64,000 bases of DNA from Epiperipatus broadwayi (Eukaryota > Onychophora > Udeonychophora > Euonychophora > Peripatidae): positions 1,426,001-1,490,000 of the forward strand of contig JAQFVV010000037.1 in assembly GCA_028023455.1 (NCBI GenBank), read 5' to 3'. Under the pieces are notes generated by a model, which worked only from the letters and a program-made list of their open reading frames with translations, had not been told where the DNA came from and searched no databases. A program made the translations under genes and the position numbers. Shown piece after piece: positions 48,462-59,669 of the stretch (position 1 is the stretch's first letter; every line of letters starts with the position of its first letter).

Positions 48462-50291
48462 CTTATGGGTGCCAATGGAATGACTCCCACGACTCTTTTA
48501 ACAAGGCGGTCAAGTGGATACTATGCATCAAGTCATTCATCAGTAGTAGATATATCGAATGAAGCTCATCAAGACCAAAGTGAATTGAAAATGACTTACG
48601 TCGACCCTAATTGTGCAATCTTACCAGAATCTGTAAGCCGAGATCACCAAGAAAAAAATGATTTACAATTAGTTAACTGTATGCGAGAAGATACGGGTTA
48701 CCAAGACTACTTCATAAACCCTCCAATCAGTAAGGTTTGTCTTACTTTCCTCGATTCAAATTTGGAGCATGAATACAGAGAACATTTCCGAGAAAGAGAA
48801 GACAAGTCCTGTCCTCGAATTCTTTCTTCACCACAGTACACAACCTTTTTGGATGTATTTGTTTCATTTCTTATCTTTATTCTCATTTCTATTGTCTGTT
48901 ATATCGCTTTTGATCGCTCGTTGACTTGGAATATTTTTTTCATTTTAGCTTTGCTGCTGGAACTCTTCATTATTTTTCCAGTAGGTCGACATGCATTTGC
49001 AAAAACAAATATTTCACCATGCTTTAATAACTTAATGCATATTTTAAGCGGTTGGTATTCACGACATTTTATTGGTTCTGTAATGAATATTCTTCCAGCA
49101 GTGGCTATTTTTATAAATTTTTCATGCATTTCATTCAGTATAAATTCCTCTCAAGCTAATTTTTTTTTCTATACTCTTTTTGTCTCTCTGCTTCATTTTT
49201 GTAACTTTGTACAGCTCAGTTTTTGGATGAAGACAATTCTTGCAGCAACTATTGAACTTATTCTGTTAATTTTGCTCAGTGTAAAAGTTTTACAAATAGT
49301 GACAGAAACTACACCAGATCTTCATATAGGTAATTTTTCAGGGAATAATTCTAATTTAAAAAACAGTCCATGTTTATTTTCAGGGGATCACGATTTACGT
49401 TTTGAAATTATCCTAGACATGATTCTAATGCTTATCTTAGCTTGTTTTTTGAATCGTGAATTTGAGATAATTTATCGATTAAGTTTTCATGGAGATGTTG
49501 AAGCAAAAAATGATAAAGAAAAAATACAGACATTGAAGGATCAAGCTGATTGGCTTTTACACAATATCATTCCAAAGCATGTGGCAGATCAACTTAAGAT
49601 AAAATCTAAATACTCAGAAAATCATAAAGATGTTGGGGTAATTTTTGCTAGCATTGTTAACTTTAATGAAATGTTTGATGAATCTTTTGAAGGAGGTAAG
49701 GAATATTTAAGAGTATTGAATGAACTTGTAGGGGATTTTGATGAACTTTTAGATAAGCCACAATATAAAAATGTTGAAAAAATTAAAACAATTGGAAGTA
49801 CTTTCATGGCTGCATCAGGATTAAACCCAGCCATTCGTAAACAAAATAAAAGTTATTATCAACATTTGTATGAACTGATGGATTTTGCCTTAAACATGCA
49901 AAAAGTTATCAGTGATTTTAATCGGGATTTACTCGAATTTAATTTTGTTATTAGAATTGGTTTTAATTTTGGTGATGTAACTGCAGGTGTTATTGGCACT
50001 ACAAAACTTTATTATGATATTTGGGGAGATACTGTTAATATTGCCAGTCGCATGGACTCTACAGGTATGCCCAATCAGATACAAGTGAGTGAACAATGTG
50101 CTAAGGTTCTTGGGAATGTTTTTGAATTTCAATATCGTGCACAAATATATGTTAAAGGTAAAGACAATATGAATGTTTACCTCCTAATAAAAAAAAAAGA
50201 CAACCCTGATTACAGCCAAGATATTAGTAATCAAGAAGGCAGTACGGAGTCAAATGTTATTGTGGAACCAATTGTAAGAGTCAACAGTTGA
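48462..50291 (+). CDS. ADCY9: Adenylate cyclase 9-like, terminal coding exon (C1b end, TM7-12, C2)
   Basis: It begins in phase 0 after an AAG acceptor and ends at TGA 50289-50291, giving 609 residues. Residues here count from the first Met codon at 48465. 1-125: C1b tail with YFINPPISKVCLTFLD, characteristic of ADCY9. About 125-330: six hydrophobic segments (second membrane bundle) with sequons NFS and NNS in the last large loop. About 350-580: the C2 cyclase domain with DQADWLLHNIIP, VGVIFASIVNF, KIKTIGSTFMAASGL, YDIWGDTVNIASRMDSTG (Asn525 and Arg529 of the NxxxR catalytic pair) and VKGKDN. Function: C2 pairs with C1 to convert ATP to cAMP, under Gs-alpha. Oddity: Leu415 and Ser445 occupy the positions that are Tyr and Ala in forskolin-insensitive mammalian ADCY9. 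No breaks; apparently functional. Confidence 0.95.
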   Translation, partial: LMGANGMTPTTLLTRRSSGYYASSHSSVVDISNEAHQDQSELKMTYVDPNCAILPESVSRDHQEKNDLQLVNCMREDTGYQDYFINPPISKVCLTFLDSNLEHEYREHFREREDKSCPRILSSPQYTTFLDVFVSFLIFILISIVCYIAFDRSLTWNIFFILALLLELFIIFPVGRHAFAKTNISPCFNNLMHILSGWYSRHFIGSVMNILPAVAIFINFSCISFSINSSQANFFFYTLFVSLLHFCNFVQLSFWMKTILAATIELILLILLSVKVLQIVTETTPDLHIGNFSGNNSNLKNSPCLFSGDHDLRFEIILDMILMLILACFLNREFEIIYRLSFHGDVEAKNDKEKIQTLKDQADWLLHNIIPKHVADQLKIKSKYSENHKDVGVIFASIVNFNEMFDESFEGGKEYLRVLNELVGDFDELLDKPQYKNVEKIKTIGSTFMAASGLNPAIRKQNKSYYQHLYELMDFALNMQKVISDFNRDLLEFNFVIRIGFNFGDVTAGVIGTTKLYYDIWGDTVNIASRMDSTGMPNQIQVSEQCAKVLGNVFEFQYRAQIYVKGKDNMNVYLLIKKKDNPDYSQDISNQEGSTESNVIVEPIVRVNS

Positions 50292-51393
50292 AAATACTGT
50301 AAATATTTTTCATTTTATTATGTATGTCCACATACACACACAGACACATATGCTTCTTTGTATATATCAATATATGTTATCTGTGTGTGCACAATAAATG
50401 TGTATGAATGTGTATATATCTTGCATATACGTACATGCAAATATAAGTACACTTTAATATATATATATACACACACACGTAATACATTTACGTAAGTCCA
50501 TCTATAATATATATAAGAAACACCAGAAAACAATAAATAAAATATATTTTTACATATATGCATACATGTACATACACAAACATTGCTTAATGCATTTTTT
50601 AACAGGTTTTACATGCTTAAAACAGCTTTTTTGAAAAAAATGTTGACTGGTTTTTAAATAAAATCTATCCATTGATTGTAAGATTGAAAATAAATAAAGA
50701 GAAGTTTTTTTTTCTTTTAAATTTAAAAATAAAGAAACAAACAAGGCAGCTATGCTAAAATATGGAGTTTTATTTTTATTGCTTATTTTACAATTTTGGC
50801 AAGAATACTGGAAAGAAAACGGGTATAGTTTGGAAAAAACTAATATAGCATACCTAAACATTAAACAATTGTGAGCTCCCTTTGTTCATTCCAGAACTCA
50901 TTTGTTTAATTCAGTAGAAGTACAAATTGACTTACACATATGACTCTTGGATGATCTATATGATTGGAGACTACCTGCTCTAAACAAAATTTATCTTGTA
51001 GTTCTAAAGTAGACTAAAGATGTCACTGCTACTTAACAGATTAACATGAGATGAATCATGTGCATATAAAATGGTAACTTCATATACATATATTACAACA
51101 GATATGTACATAATCTCCATTTATACTCTAGTTTATGAGAATAATTATAATTAATTCAGATATGCTACCCAGGGCTTCATCAGAATATTTGAAGTCCTCA
51201 AAAATAATCATTATTCAACCCATGTAATCAAATACAACTAAGGGCATCCAAAAGAATATATCATCACTGCTTATCCAAACTTTTTATATAGGCATAGAGC
51301 TACGAATTAGGGAATTTAGAAGCCGTTCAATTTTATTTTTTTACATATTAATATGTACTTACTATTACAGGATTTGTTCTTTTATCAGTTTGT
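50292..51393 (+). other. ADCY9: 3' UTR and downstream flank of ADCY9
   Basis: Probable 3' UTR. AATAAA signals occur at 50393-50398 and again around 50532-50541. TA/CA microsatellites lie at about 50330-50480. No further gene is recognised. Confidence 0.5.
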
Positions 51394-51508
51394 ACATATT
51401 TTTTTTATTTTTTTCATATGTCAAAGCGTCAGCCGGGAAGCGAACCCAGGACAATTGCTTGTAAGGCAGCTGTGCTAACCACTCGGCCACCAGTGCTTGA
51501 CATATTTT
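51394..51508 (-). mobile_element. tRNA-derived SINE, copy 2, with 9-bp TSD
   Basis: ACATATTTT at 51394-51402 and 51500-51508 flanks a 97-bp insert. On the minus strand it reads GGTGGCCGAGTGGTTAGCAC (A box), loop CTTACAA (TAC anticodon position), TGGGTTCGCTTCCC (B box) and a TGACGCT acceptor strand, then TTTGACATATGAAAAAA. The body is a whole tRNA shape with mismatches in the acceptor stem. The same tail follows the 24.86k copy. Mobilisation by a LINE is inference. Confidence 0.8.
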
Positions 51509-51718
51509 AATATCTATAAAACATTTTTAAGAAATAAATAAATATCAGTATTTTCTGTTTTGCTTGACCTATGACTATGGAAGACAGTAATTTTTTAGAA
51601 GGAAGATGGACATAATCTGTCACATACAATTTATGCATATTTATATGTATGTAGAAATTTTTTTTTATTTACAATAGAATTTTTTCTTTTAACTGAAAAT
51701 AATCATTTATCTTTGAAA

Positions 51719-53249
51719 ATATTTTCGGTTGTTTTACAATAGCGTGTTGAAACCACCAGAGGGCGTTATTTCTATGCTAGCGCACAGAAATATGCCGTTT
51801 AGGTGGCCACCTCCGCCGCTATCGAACGTTCTATTTCTAATGTGTAAGCCTAGAAATAGTTCGTTGATACGGGGGAGGGCACCAGCTGACTGTGTTTATT
51901 TCTATGCCAATGCACAGAAACGTGAACATTTAGCCAATCTTGCTGCAGAAGCTATCGTGTCAGCTTACGGCTCAGATTTGGGCTAAGCATTTCGGACTAG
52001 CGATCATATTTCACTTTTGTTTACAGTATTGTCTGAGGGTGGCTGGAATTACGATTGTTGAAACTATTTTAATATTCATTAAGACCACCTCCCCCTCTAT
52101 CTCGCATCTTTTAGGAAGGTCTACTAACAATTATCAGCAGAGTCTCATGCTTCCCTAGCCCCCATTTCCTGCTGAAAAAATGGGCCAAGTGTAGTTCAAA
52201 GCGCGCTTCCCATCAAATCACGCTCTAAGTCACGTTTCGTGCGACAACAACTGCGAGCTGATTAATCGAATAGCTGCAAAAAATAGGACAACTTGTTTTG
52301 CCGAATGTCAAAGAAAGAACAAGGATTCTTCTCTGACTGCTGGAACCGGCGGTGGTTTATCAAACAAAACACCTTGAAGCTGCATGCCTGCTGTGTTTTT
52401 TTTTTTTTTAGTTTTTTTTTTTGCCTGAAGAGCCCAAAAAGTTTCTTTTAATTGCCGTATAGATTGATGTTTTTTGAGGGGGAATTACCGTCAAAACTTG
52501 GTCAATCTTCGAGTTGTTGGCGTTCCGTTCTGTTAGCAATTGCAAACACCCTTCCCTTTCCCCCCTCTCCCAAAGTTGGACTTTGGCTTGTAAATGTTAC
52601 CGTTAAACGGACAATAGATTTATTTATCAAAATAAAAACAAAACAAACCGAAAAAAAGAAAAAAGAAGTAGTTGAATCGGCTGATTTTTTGTTTGTCGTA
52701 CAATACCGAACCGAAAATAGAAAAGGGTTTAATGAGAATTAAATCAAAACAAACAAAAAATCGGTTAACTACTTTTTAAAAATCATTGGTTTTAATCGAT
52801 TCGGGTTTTTTTTGGTTTTTTTTTTTTGTTGTTTGGGGTATCCGCCGTACTTTTATTTTAAATGTGATAAACAACAACCAAAAAAAAAAATACGTAGACG
52901 GTAAAAAAAAAAACCCCCGTCCCCTTTGAAAATATAAATAATAAAAAAAAAGAATCAAAAGCCAAAAAAATGAAGTACTTTTTTTTTGTAAATTCATTTA
53001 TTTGTAATTTTTTTGTTTATGCATTTGTTTATTTTTGTTTTTTTTGTTTTGGTCATGTTTAAACAAAAAATTTGATTTGATATTACTTTTATAAATGTGA
53101 TAAACAAAAAAAAAAAATCAAAAAACCAAAGCCAACCCAAAAAAAAAGAAAAGAAACTCGGCCCCGGCAACATTATATTTATCTTTGTTTACAAACCGAG
53201 CCCGCCCTCCAGCGGTTTCAACACACTATTGTAAAACAACCATATTTTC
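51719..53249. mobile_element. TIR element, 1515 bp, with 8-bp TSD
   Basis: ATATTTTC at 51719-51726 and 53242-53249 flanks 39-bp terminal inverted repeats: left 51727-51765 beginning GGTTGTTTTACAATAG, right 53203-53241. The interior has a G+C-richer left part (51740-52600) with an internal repeat (TTTCTATGC..A..GCACAGAAA near 51772 and 51898). The right part is full of long A and T runs with inverted AAC/GTT segments. No transposase frame is recognised. An 8-bp TSD fits hAT, P or related superfamilies, but GGTTG ends do not decide it. Confidence 0.75.
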
Positions 53250-54640
53250 AGATATTTATTTTTAAAAATAAATAAATCCAATAACAGATTTGTATTTTAA
53301 TTTTCAGTCTACTTTTAGGAAAATTGTGCTTTTTCATTGTAAGTAAAGCTTTTAATATAAAATATTGTGTTTAAAACAAAATTTTAAAATTATTTGTCAA
53401 AAAGAAAAAATAATATTTTCTGCTGGAATATCGATTGCTTATCAAAAATTCATGTGATGTATTTTTTAAAAAACAAAAGTGAATTAAAAAAAAAAAATGC
53501 AAAAGAATTTAGTACATATTTGATAAATTGTGAATTGAAAAGAATAATGCAATTATATTGTTTAAAAATAAGATTTTGTTGTTATATGCAAATTTTATTT
53601 GCATATGGTAAAATATACAAGGCGTGTTCAGTTTAGTACAATGGTAGAGTAGCAATTTAATACTAAAGATTTTCTGATCAATTTTGAGCTAAAGAATATA
53701 TATATTTTTAAATTGGTTGAAGTAACTGAATGGGATTCAAGTGCCTGAATATCAAATGACCTCCCAAGCAATTTACCATATGATTAATAAATAAAAAAGA
53801 ATTGAAATGTGGCATTTAACCAGTTTTAAAAAACTCAAATTGAAGACACCTAGTTGTTAAAATGCATCTTTAGAGCTATTAATATGGTAATTATCTTACA
53901 TTTGTTGTATGTTTGGATTATAAGAATGAATTTTATACTCATAAATAAGATCACTGCAGTGAGTTGAAAGCTGAAATATTTAAAGATAGAAATTATTATG
54001 CAGCTATATAAATAATATTGCAGATATATTAGAACTTTATTAAATTTAATATATATCTAAGATTAAATGAAATGTAATAATTTCTAATCTAATAAAGAAT
54101 ATATTTATGTATGGATTTTATTACAAGTACATGTATTTTCTGCTATTTTTCTTGTTTATTAAATTGGGACTTTCAACTGATCAATCAACTTTGATATTTG
54201 TTTTTCGTTGAGGCTGAATCTGATTTCTATTTTGTCATAGTAGCCTTTTTTTCATTTTATAAATTGCTCATGAATGCAATGATATTTGTATAATTCTGGC
54301 ATCACTAACTAGCATAATAAATCTAAAATACTTTTTTAAAAAAGAAGTCTTATTCTTACTTGATACAATTTGGTTCTTTGTCCTAGAAATGAGTTCAAAA
54401 CTTTTTCTAATAAGTTTAAAGTACTTATTACTGAGCCATAAATTCATATTTTTGTTTTGGCTTTTTCAGCATGTGATTATTTTAATAGATTCAAATAAAG
54501 ACCACAAAATGTCAATTAGTCACAAAGTAAGAGTAGTAATTATAAAAAATGATAATAAATTCATTTAAAAGCAATAAAAAATAAAACATTAACAAGCATT
54601 TGTCTGAAAGTCCATGTTGATGACATTTTAATTGTAGTTA
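53250..54640. other. AT-rich DNA, nothing recognised
   Basis: A weak tRNA-like motif (GTACAATGGTAGAGTAGC, about 53634) resembles ones near 1120 and 5150. The 80-codon frame at 53394-53636 has no recognisable domain. Confidence 0.35.
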
Positions 54641-54644
54641 TATG

Positions 54645-55130
54645 TTGGACCATTTCCATCATCTAATATTAATTGTTAAACGTTTTTAGAAAAATTCAAA
54701 CTTTATTTAAACTTTTCAAATGCATTCAACTGTTAATAAGTGCATACACGTTAGTATATAATATTTCAAATGGTATTCTTCTCTTTTTAAATGTTTCTGT
54801 CTGATCATGGACAGTACTAGCATGGAAATCAAATCTGAGAATTTTAGAGTCATTAATTTTGAATTTAAAGTGGTGCTGTAATCAACTAGGCTATTCTATT
54901 AAAGCCAATAAGTCAGTAGATATTTCATATACTTATCTACGGGGATTCCAATGAGTGATTCCCAAATACTATGAATTATTACACTGTTGATTTAGGAGTT
55001 GTTTGCCATTATCATTTGAGCAGCTTCTTTAATTTTTCTTCTTTATACCTTTTCCTATCTGTTCTTATCTTTTGTATTTTTCTAATCAGATGTATGTTCA
55101 TTAGTACTTACATAGCTGCTACTTTATATA
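54645..55130 (-). mobile_element. Diverged PLE-1 3' fragment
   Basis: Co-linear with 41740-42330: the terminal TTCAAACTTTATTTAAACTTT box, a hammerhead-region remnant (CAGAAACATTT..AAGAGAAG... TTTGAAATATT), the tRNA-like segment (AATAGCCTAGTTG) and the C-terminal coding end (complement of TTTGAGCAGCTTCTTTAATT). It is more decayed than PLE-1. Confidence 0.65.
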
Positions 55131-55135
55131 GATTG

Positions 55136-55922
55136 ATAGTTGTGTAGGATGTGCTCGATTGCCATCAAGCGATGCTGCGGTACCATCAACAACCGGCCCA
55201 AACCTTGCAAGTGATAAATTTATATCCAAAAGTGGCTGAAAATTGACAAATAAAAATACGTGAGACAATGTATATCCAACAAATACATCGAAAATACAAA
55301 TTTTAAAAAAAAAAACAAGAAAATGCTACAAAATTCAAACTAAAAAAAACAAATCGGTGAAAATACGACAATCCCCCCCCCCTAAAATCAAGAATTCTTC
55401 ACTTAAATCGAAAAATGAAATTGGCTGAGGGAATGTATATCCAACAAATACATCGAAAGTACAAATTATAAAAAAAAAAAACCAAGAAAATGCTATAAAA
55501 TTCAAACTAAAAAAAACAAATTGGTGAAAATATGACAACCCCAGCCCCCTAAAATCAAGAATTCTTCACGTAAATTCAAAAATGAAATTGGCTGAGGCAA
55601 TGTATATCCAACAAATACATCGAAAATATAAATTATAAAAAAAAAAAAAACAAGAAAATGCATTGATATTTAAAAAATAAAAAGCAATACACAAAAAATA
55701 ATTACCAATGTAAAATCTACCTCTCCCCCAAATAAGAAACCATTAGCAATGGTGGAAGGTGGGAAATCCAAAAACAGAATTTCATCAAATTATTTAGCTT
55801 CCAATTTTCAATTTCCAGCCACTTTTGGATATACTTTTATCACTTGCAAGCTTCGGACTGGTTGTTTATGGTACCACAGCATCATCTGGTGGCGATTGAG
55901 CACATCCTCCACAACTACCGAT
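55136..55922. mobile_element. Element with about 100-bp inverted termini and core tandem repeats
   Basis: The left terminus (about 55136-55240: TAGTTGTGTAGGATGTGCTC, TATATCCAAAAGTGGCTG) is inverted at about 55805-55920. Between them a unit of about 175-180 bp (AATGTATATCCAACAAATAC, AAAATCAAGAATTCTTCAC) is repeated about 2.5 times (55268-55670). Terminal repeats flanking a short tandem core recall the pearl/Helentron-like elements of molluscs and other invertebrates; that link is inference. No ORF. Confidence 0.7.
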
Positions 55923-56539
55923 AGATCTGTTTTCTCCTTTCTAGCTCTTTTAACAATGGAGTGACTGGTTTAACCAATACCTTAGATGATGGAAGTAGTC
56001 CAAGTAATTATAACTAATAATCATTATTTACGACTAAGATATCCTTAGTTATGAATAGGTTTCTACTGATAAGGTTAATTATAGATGAAGAAAAAAGTAT
56101 CTAAATTGTACTCAGTAATTAATAAATAAATAAAAAATCATGGCAAACTGTTAATTTTTTAAATATTAAATATAATCTAACTGATATTACTATTTGTGAT
56201 ATCATGCAAAAAATAGGCAGTAATATATTTACAAAAGAAATCTTATGATTCTACAGTTTATTTATTTGTTTATTGTTCACAATCTTTATAACACACAAAT
56301 CACTTAGTTACTATTTGAGATTTATAGATATATATGTGTGTGTTAAAAATGCACATTATTATATAGTGTGCTATTATCCTTTTATTTCAGTATCTGCAAT
56401 GCTAAAACATGTAGTAAATTAAATACTAACAAAATAAATTTATATTAAAATTCTCTTACAACCATGGTTTCATCTATTAACAAATAAATGTAAGTGAAAA
56501 TTTAAAAACACCCACACGTATATATAACAGAAATAACCT

Positions 56540-57065
56540 TCCCATAATTCATTTCAAAAACCATCCATCTTTAATATCAAAGGAAGTTTTTATGATGGCC
56601 TCAAATTCAAGATTTATCATCAGAGTTTTTTTAATTAGTTTTTTTATATATATAAAACATAACCTCTGCATTGTCAAATATTTTTGGGGGCTGTATTTAG
56701 TTTATGAATATACAAAGCTGAATTGTGATACCTATTTTTAACTCTTCTTATAAAGTTTAACTCTTTCATTGAGTGTTAATTTTCTTTGACCTATATAAAC
56801 TTTATAACTGTGAGAAATCTTATAAACTATACCATGAATACATTTACCATCAATAGACTGTATGAACTATTTGATAATGAATTTAAATCAAGATCTTTCA
56901 AGTAATTTTCATGCCACCCAATAAATGATTATTCTTATAAACCAATCTATAAGATTTAAATGGTAAGGAAATAAATTTTGTTCTAATTAACAATTTTTTT
57001 TATAAATATCAGGCTTGTAGATATTTTTATTAGAATATAATATTCCTAATAAATTATAACTCAAA
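56540..57065 (-). mobile_element. Penelope-like GIY-YIG fragment, PLE-3 copy a
   Basis: The reverse complement matches 60120-60690: shared boxes AAAATATCTACAAGCCTGAT, GAAAGATCTTGATTTAAATT, TTGATATTAAAGATGGAT and TTTTGAAATGAATTATGGGA. The better copy reads a GIY-YIG-like VYKIS ... NERVKAHKSR segment. Together with the 60.1k copy it forms an inverted pair about 3 kb apart. Confidence 0.6.
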
Positions 57066-57161
57066 TCAATATACTGTAATCAGGAGCAAATTGATTTCTT
57101 TAAATATAAGCATTATTTTGAAAATTATTAAACATTCTATTGCTATAACAAAAATTTTAAT

Positions 57162-57555
57162 ATATTTTTTTATCATCACATGATCACCATTTCTTATACT
57201 AGCACATAACTGTTATTAAATAGGCAAAAACTCTCTATACAGTAGTGCCCCCTGTGCCAACCAGAGTAATCAATGGATGCCAGAAGGCTTCATTCTTATC
57301 GTTTTGTAGTTAAGTAGAGATAAAAGGTAGCTGCTGGAGTGTTGCATTAGATCCTAAGATCTAGGTGCAGTGCTCACAGATCCAAGGCTCCTCACAGATG
57401 AAGGCCATAAGCCAGAAACTAGTCTGGGGATATTGGATGAGTAGGCACTAGATGGGGATTTTATGCACAAACCATCTGGAATCGATTGATTACTCTGGTT
57501 GGCACAGGGTGGCACTACTGTATGGAGAGTTTTTGCCTGTTTAATATTTTTTTAT
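57162..57555 (+). mobile_element. Hammerhead element with 12-bp TSD
   Basis: ATATTTTTTTAT at 57162-57173 and 57544-57555 flanks 57174-57543 (370 bp). It starts with an inverted 3'-end arm (ATCACATGATCACC ... ATCAATGGATGCCAGAAGGCTT), then switches to a direct unit from GTTTTGTAGTTAAG through the ribozyme to the end box TTTTTGCCTGTTTA. The same inverted-arm plus monomer architecture is seen at 1-764. It lies about 430 bp upstream of the PLE-2 coding remnant. Confidence 0.85.
57380..57438 (+). ncRNA. Hammerhead ribozyme with one core substitution
   Basis: ATCCA (57380-57384) pairs with TGGAT (57434-57438); the inner stem is TCCTCA with TGGGGA. The core is CAGATGA where CTGANGA is required (U4 to A). 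GGC/GCC stem II and GAAACTAGTC (cleavage after 57424) are intact. The U4 change predicts loss of activity. Confidence 0.75.
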
Positions 57556-57979
57556 ATAGGTAAAGTGATAATTGTCAGGTCTTGCCATATGTTTAATAAA
57601 ATGACTACAAAATAAAGTATTATTATTAACTAATCTTAACAAAATCAAAATTATTGCCCTCAATAATGAAATTAATATTAGAATCAAAAGCATTTCATCC
57701 ATCAAAAAAAAAAAATTCCATCATTTCATCTTTCTGAAAAACAAACAAACAATTATCAACATATCTAACAAATAATTTCAAAGAAACTGAAAAATGATTA
57801 ATAACTTTCTAAGAAATCATTGTAAACATAGCAAAACAACATTAAATTGCTATTATTTTGAAAGATAATTATATATTTGGTAGTTTAGACGTTGAAAATA
57901 TGTATCAATCTGTTGATAGATTAATGTATTTCTTTTTGTATTTGTTTCTGCTGATATGATTAAAGTTATTCATGATTTT

Positions 57980-59565
57980 TTTTTTATAAGGGGAGCAGAT
58001 TTGTATTACTAAATGACAATGAGTATAATAATAAAATTAACACCCAAATTGAGAAATTAAAATTCGTAAATTTAAATGACTTTAATAATAGGCTTAACAG
58101 AGATAAATTCATATCTGCTATACTACATATAAACCATGACAGTGTTTTCACAGAAGCTAAATATTTCCATATATATCCGTCAATCTCCTCTCCTAGAATC
58201 TTCACTAATGTTAAGCTTCACAAACCTGATAAACCTTTAAGACTGATGATCGATTTCGGAAGGGCACACTACTTCAATACGGCAGATTTGGTTAATCGTT
58301 GGCTTATTGACCCATTAGGCTTTGGTGATCATTCGATTTTGTAGAAAAAACTAAACACACGGTCGTACAACCTATATTCAAAATCGCAAAAGTTTGATGT
58401 TACTGAGCTATATAGCTCCATTGACTGCAGACAATCAATTGAAATAGTCAATGACGCATTAATTGCAAGCAACTGACCACCTACATGTGCCAAATTCATC
58501 AATGAAATTTTTAAAATGGCTTGATCTAAACATAATTGCTATTTTCAGGGATAAATGGTTTAACATGCACAACGGTTGGCCCATGGGTTTCCCACTAAGT
58601 GGTATATTAGCAAGTGTTGTACTTGACCATTATGAAAAGCAAATATTACCTGCATTCTTCAAGTCAATTCATGCATGATATACACACATTTCATTGATAT
58701 ATTCATTGCAGCTCCAGATGACATCATTACTAATCTCCATAATAGCCTCCAGAATAACACCAAGCTCATTTTCACTACAACTTGGGAAAACCAAGCACAT
58801 CAGGTTAAATACCTCTACATGTGTGTCAGCAGAAATATAGACAAGCTAGACTATCATATGATAGTTAAACCTTTAGAAGTACGTGGTCTGACACATCTTA
58901 ATTCTTATGTGCCCTGATCCCACAAACTTGCAGCCCTCTCTTCCTTCATGTTTAGAAATCATAATTTATGCAAGTATGAGGCAGATAAAAGAAATCTCAT
59001 TGATTATATTGCAGATTTAATAAAAATAGGACACCCTCAACCATCCATCAACAGAAAAGTTAAATTCTTTTATAAAATAAATCATAAGAAAGAAAAAACA
59101 AGAATCCTAATTTCATACATTCATTCAAAAGCCTTATTAGCAAACTATCATGTGACTTTGAAGTCATTTTCCATTCACTTCCTAACACCAAGAGACTTAT
59201 CAATAACACCAAAGACAGGATCAAACCCAAACTCACCCCTCAAGTTGTATATAAGATTACTTGCCCCCAAAGAAATTGCATGGCAACATATTATGGAGAA
59301 ACTAAAACCAACATTGCAACCAGAGTAGATCAGCATAGATACCTCTACAACAGGACTAAAACTAAGCTTGAAGGCAATTCAATTTTTGTTGAGCACGAGA
59401 GTCACTGGCGATGCCTTCCTACCCACCACAGCTAGTGTTATCTGCTCTGAAAGAAATGATATCAAATGCAAAGTCAGGGAGGCTAACTACATAGTAAGTG
59501 ACCCTGCAGCAAACAATAGAATAGAGGCCTGCTTTTCTCTCTCAAAAATGGTCATGTAGCATCTT
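57980..59565 (+). mobile_element. Penelope-like retroelement, degenerate, PLE-2
   Basis: Plus-strand broken frames: FTNVKLHKPDKPLRLMIDF (about 58200-58257, the PKIHK..PLRPI equivalent), FDVTELYSSID (about 58393-58425), MGFPLSGILASVVLDHYEK (about 58583-58640) and HFIDIFIA (YVDD equivalent with one aspartate lost, about 58687). The C-terminal GIY-YIG reads VVYKITCPQRN, MATYYGETKTNIATRVDQH (about 59242-59335), followed by REANYI. Several frameshifts and stops make it inactive. It is quite different in sequence from PLE-1. A hammerhead relic follows in its 3' flank. Confidence 0.88.
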
Positions 59566-59607
59566 CATATGAATTTGCATTAACATTATTATAGTTCTTA
59601 AATAAAT

Positions 59608-59669
59608 TCCAGTAGCCATGAATATGGGACTATGAACTATCCCAAAAGCGCTTGGCAGTAACATTTGGA
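59608..59669 (+). ncRNA. Hammerhead ribozyme relic in PLE-2 3' flank
   Basis: TCCA (59608-59611) can pair with TGGA (59666-59669). Inner GCC pairs with GGC. The core is ATGAATA (59618-59624) for CTGANGA. Stem II is GGGA/TCCC. AAAAGCGCTT (59644-59653) stands for GAAAGCGCTT, with the two-pair stem III (A-T, G-C, loop CG). Three core changes (C3, G8, G12) mean it should be dead. It is the same stem III box as at 17.37k. Confidence 0.5.
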
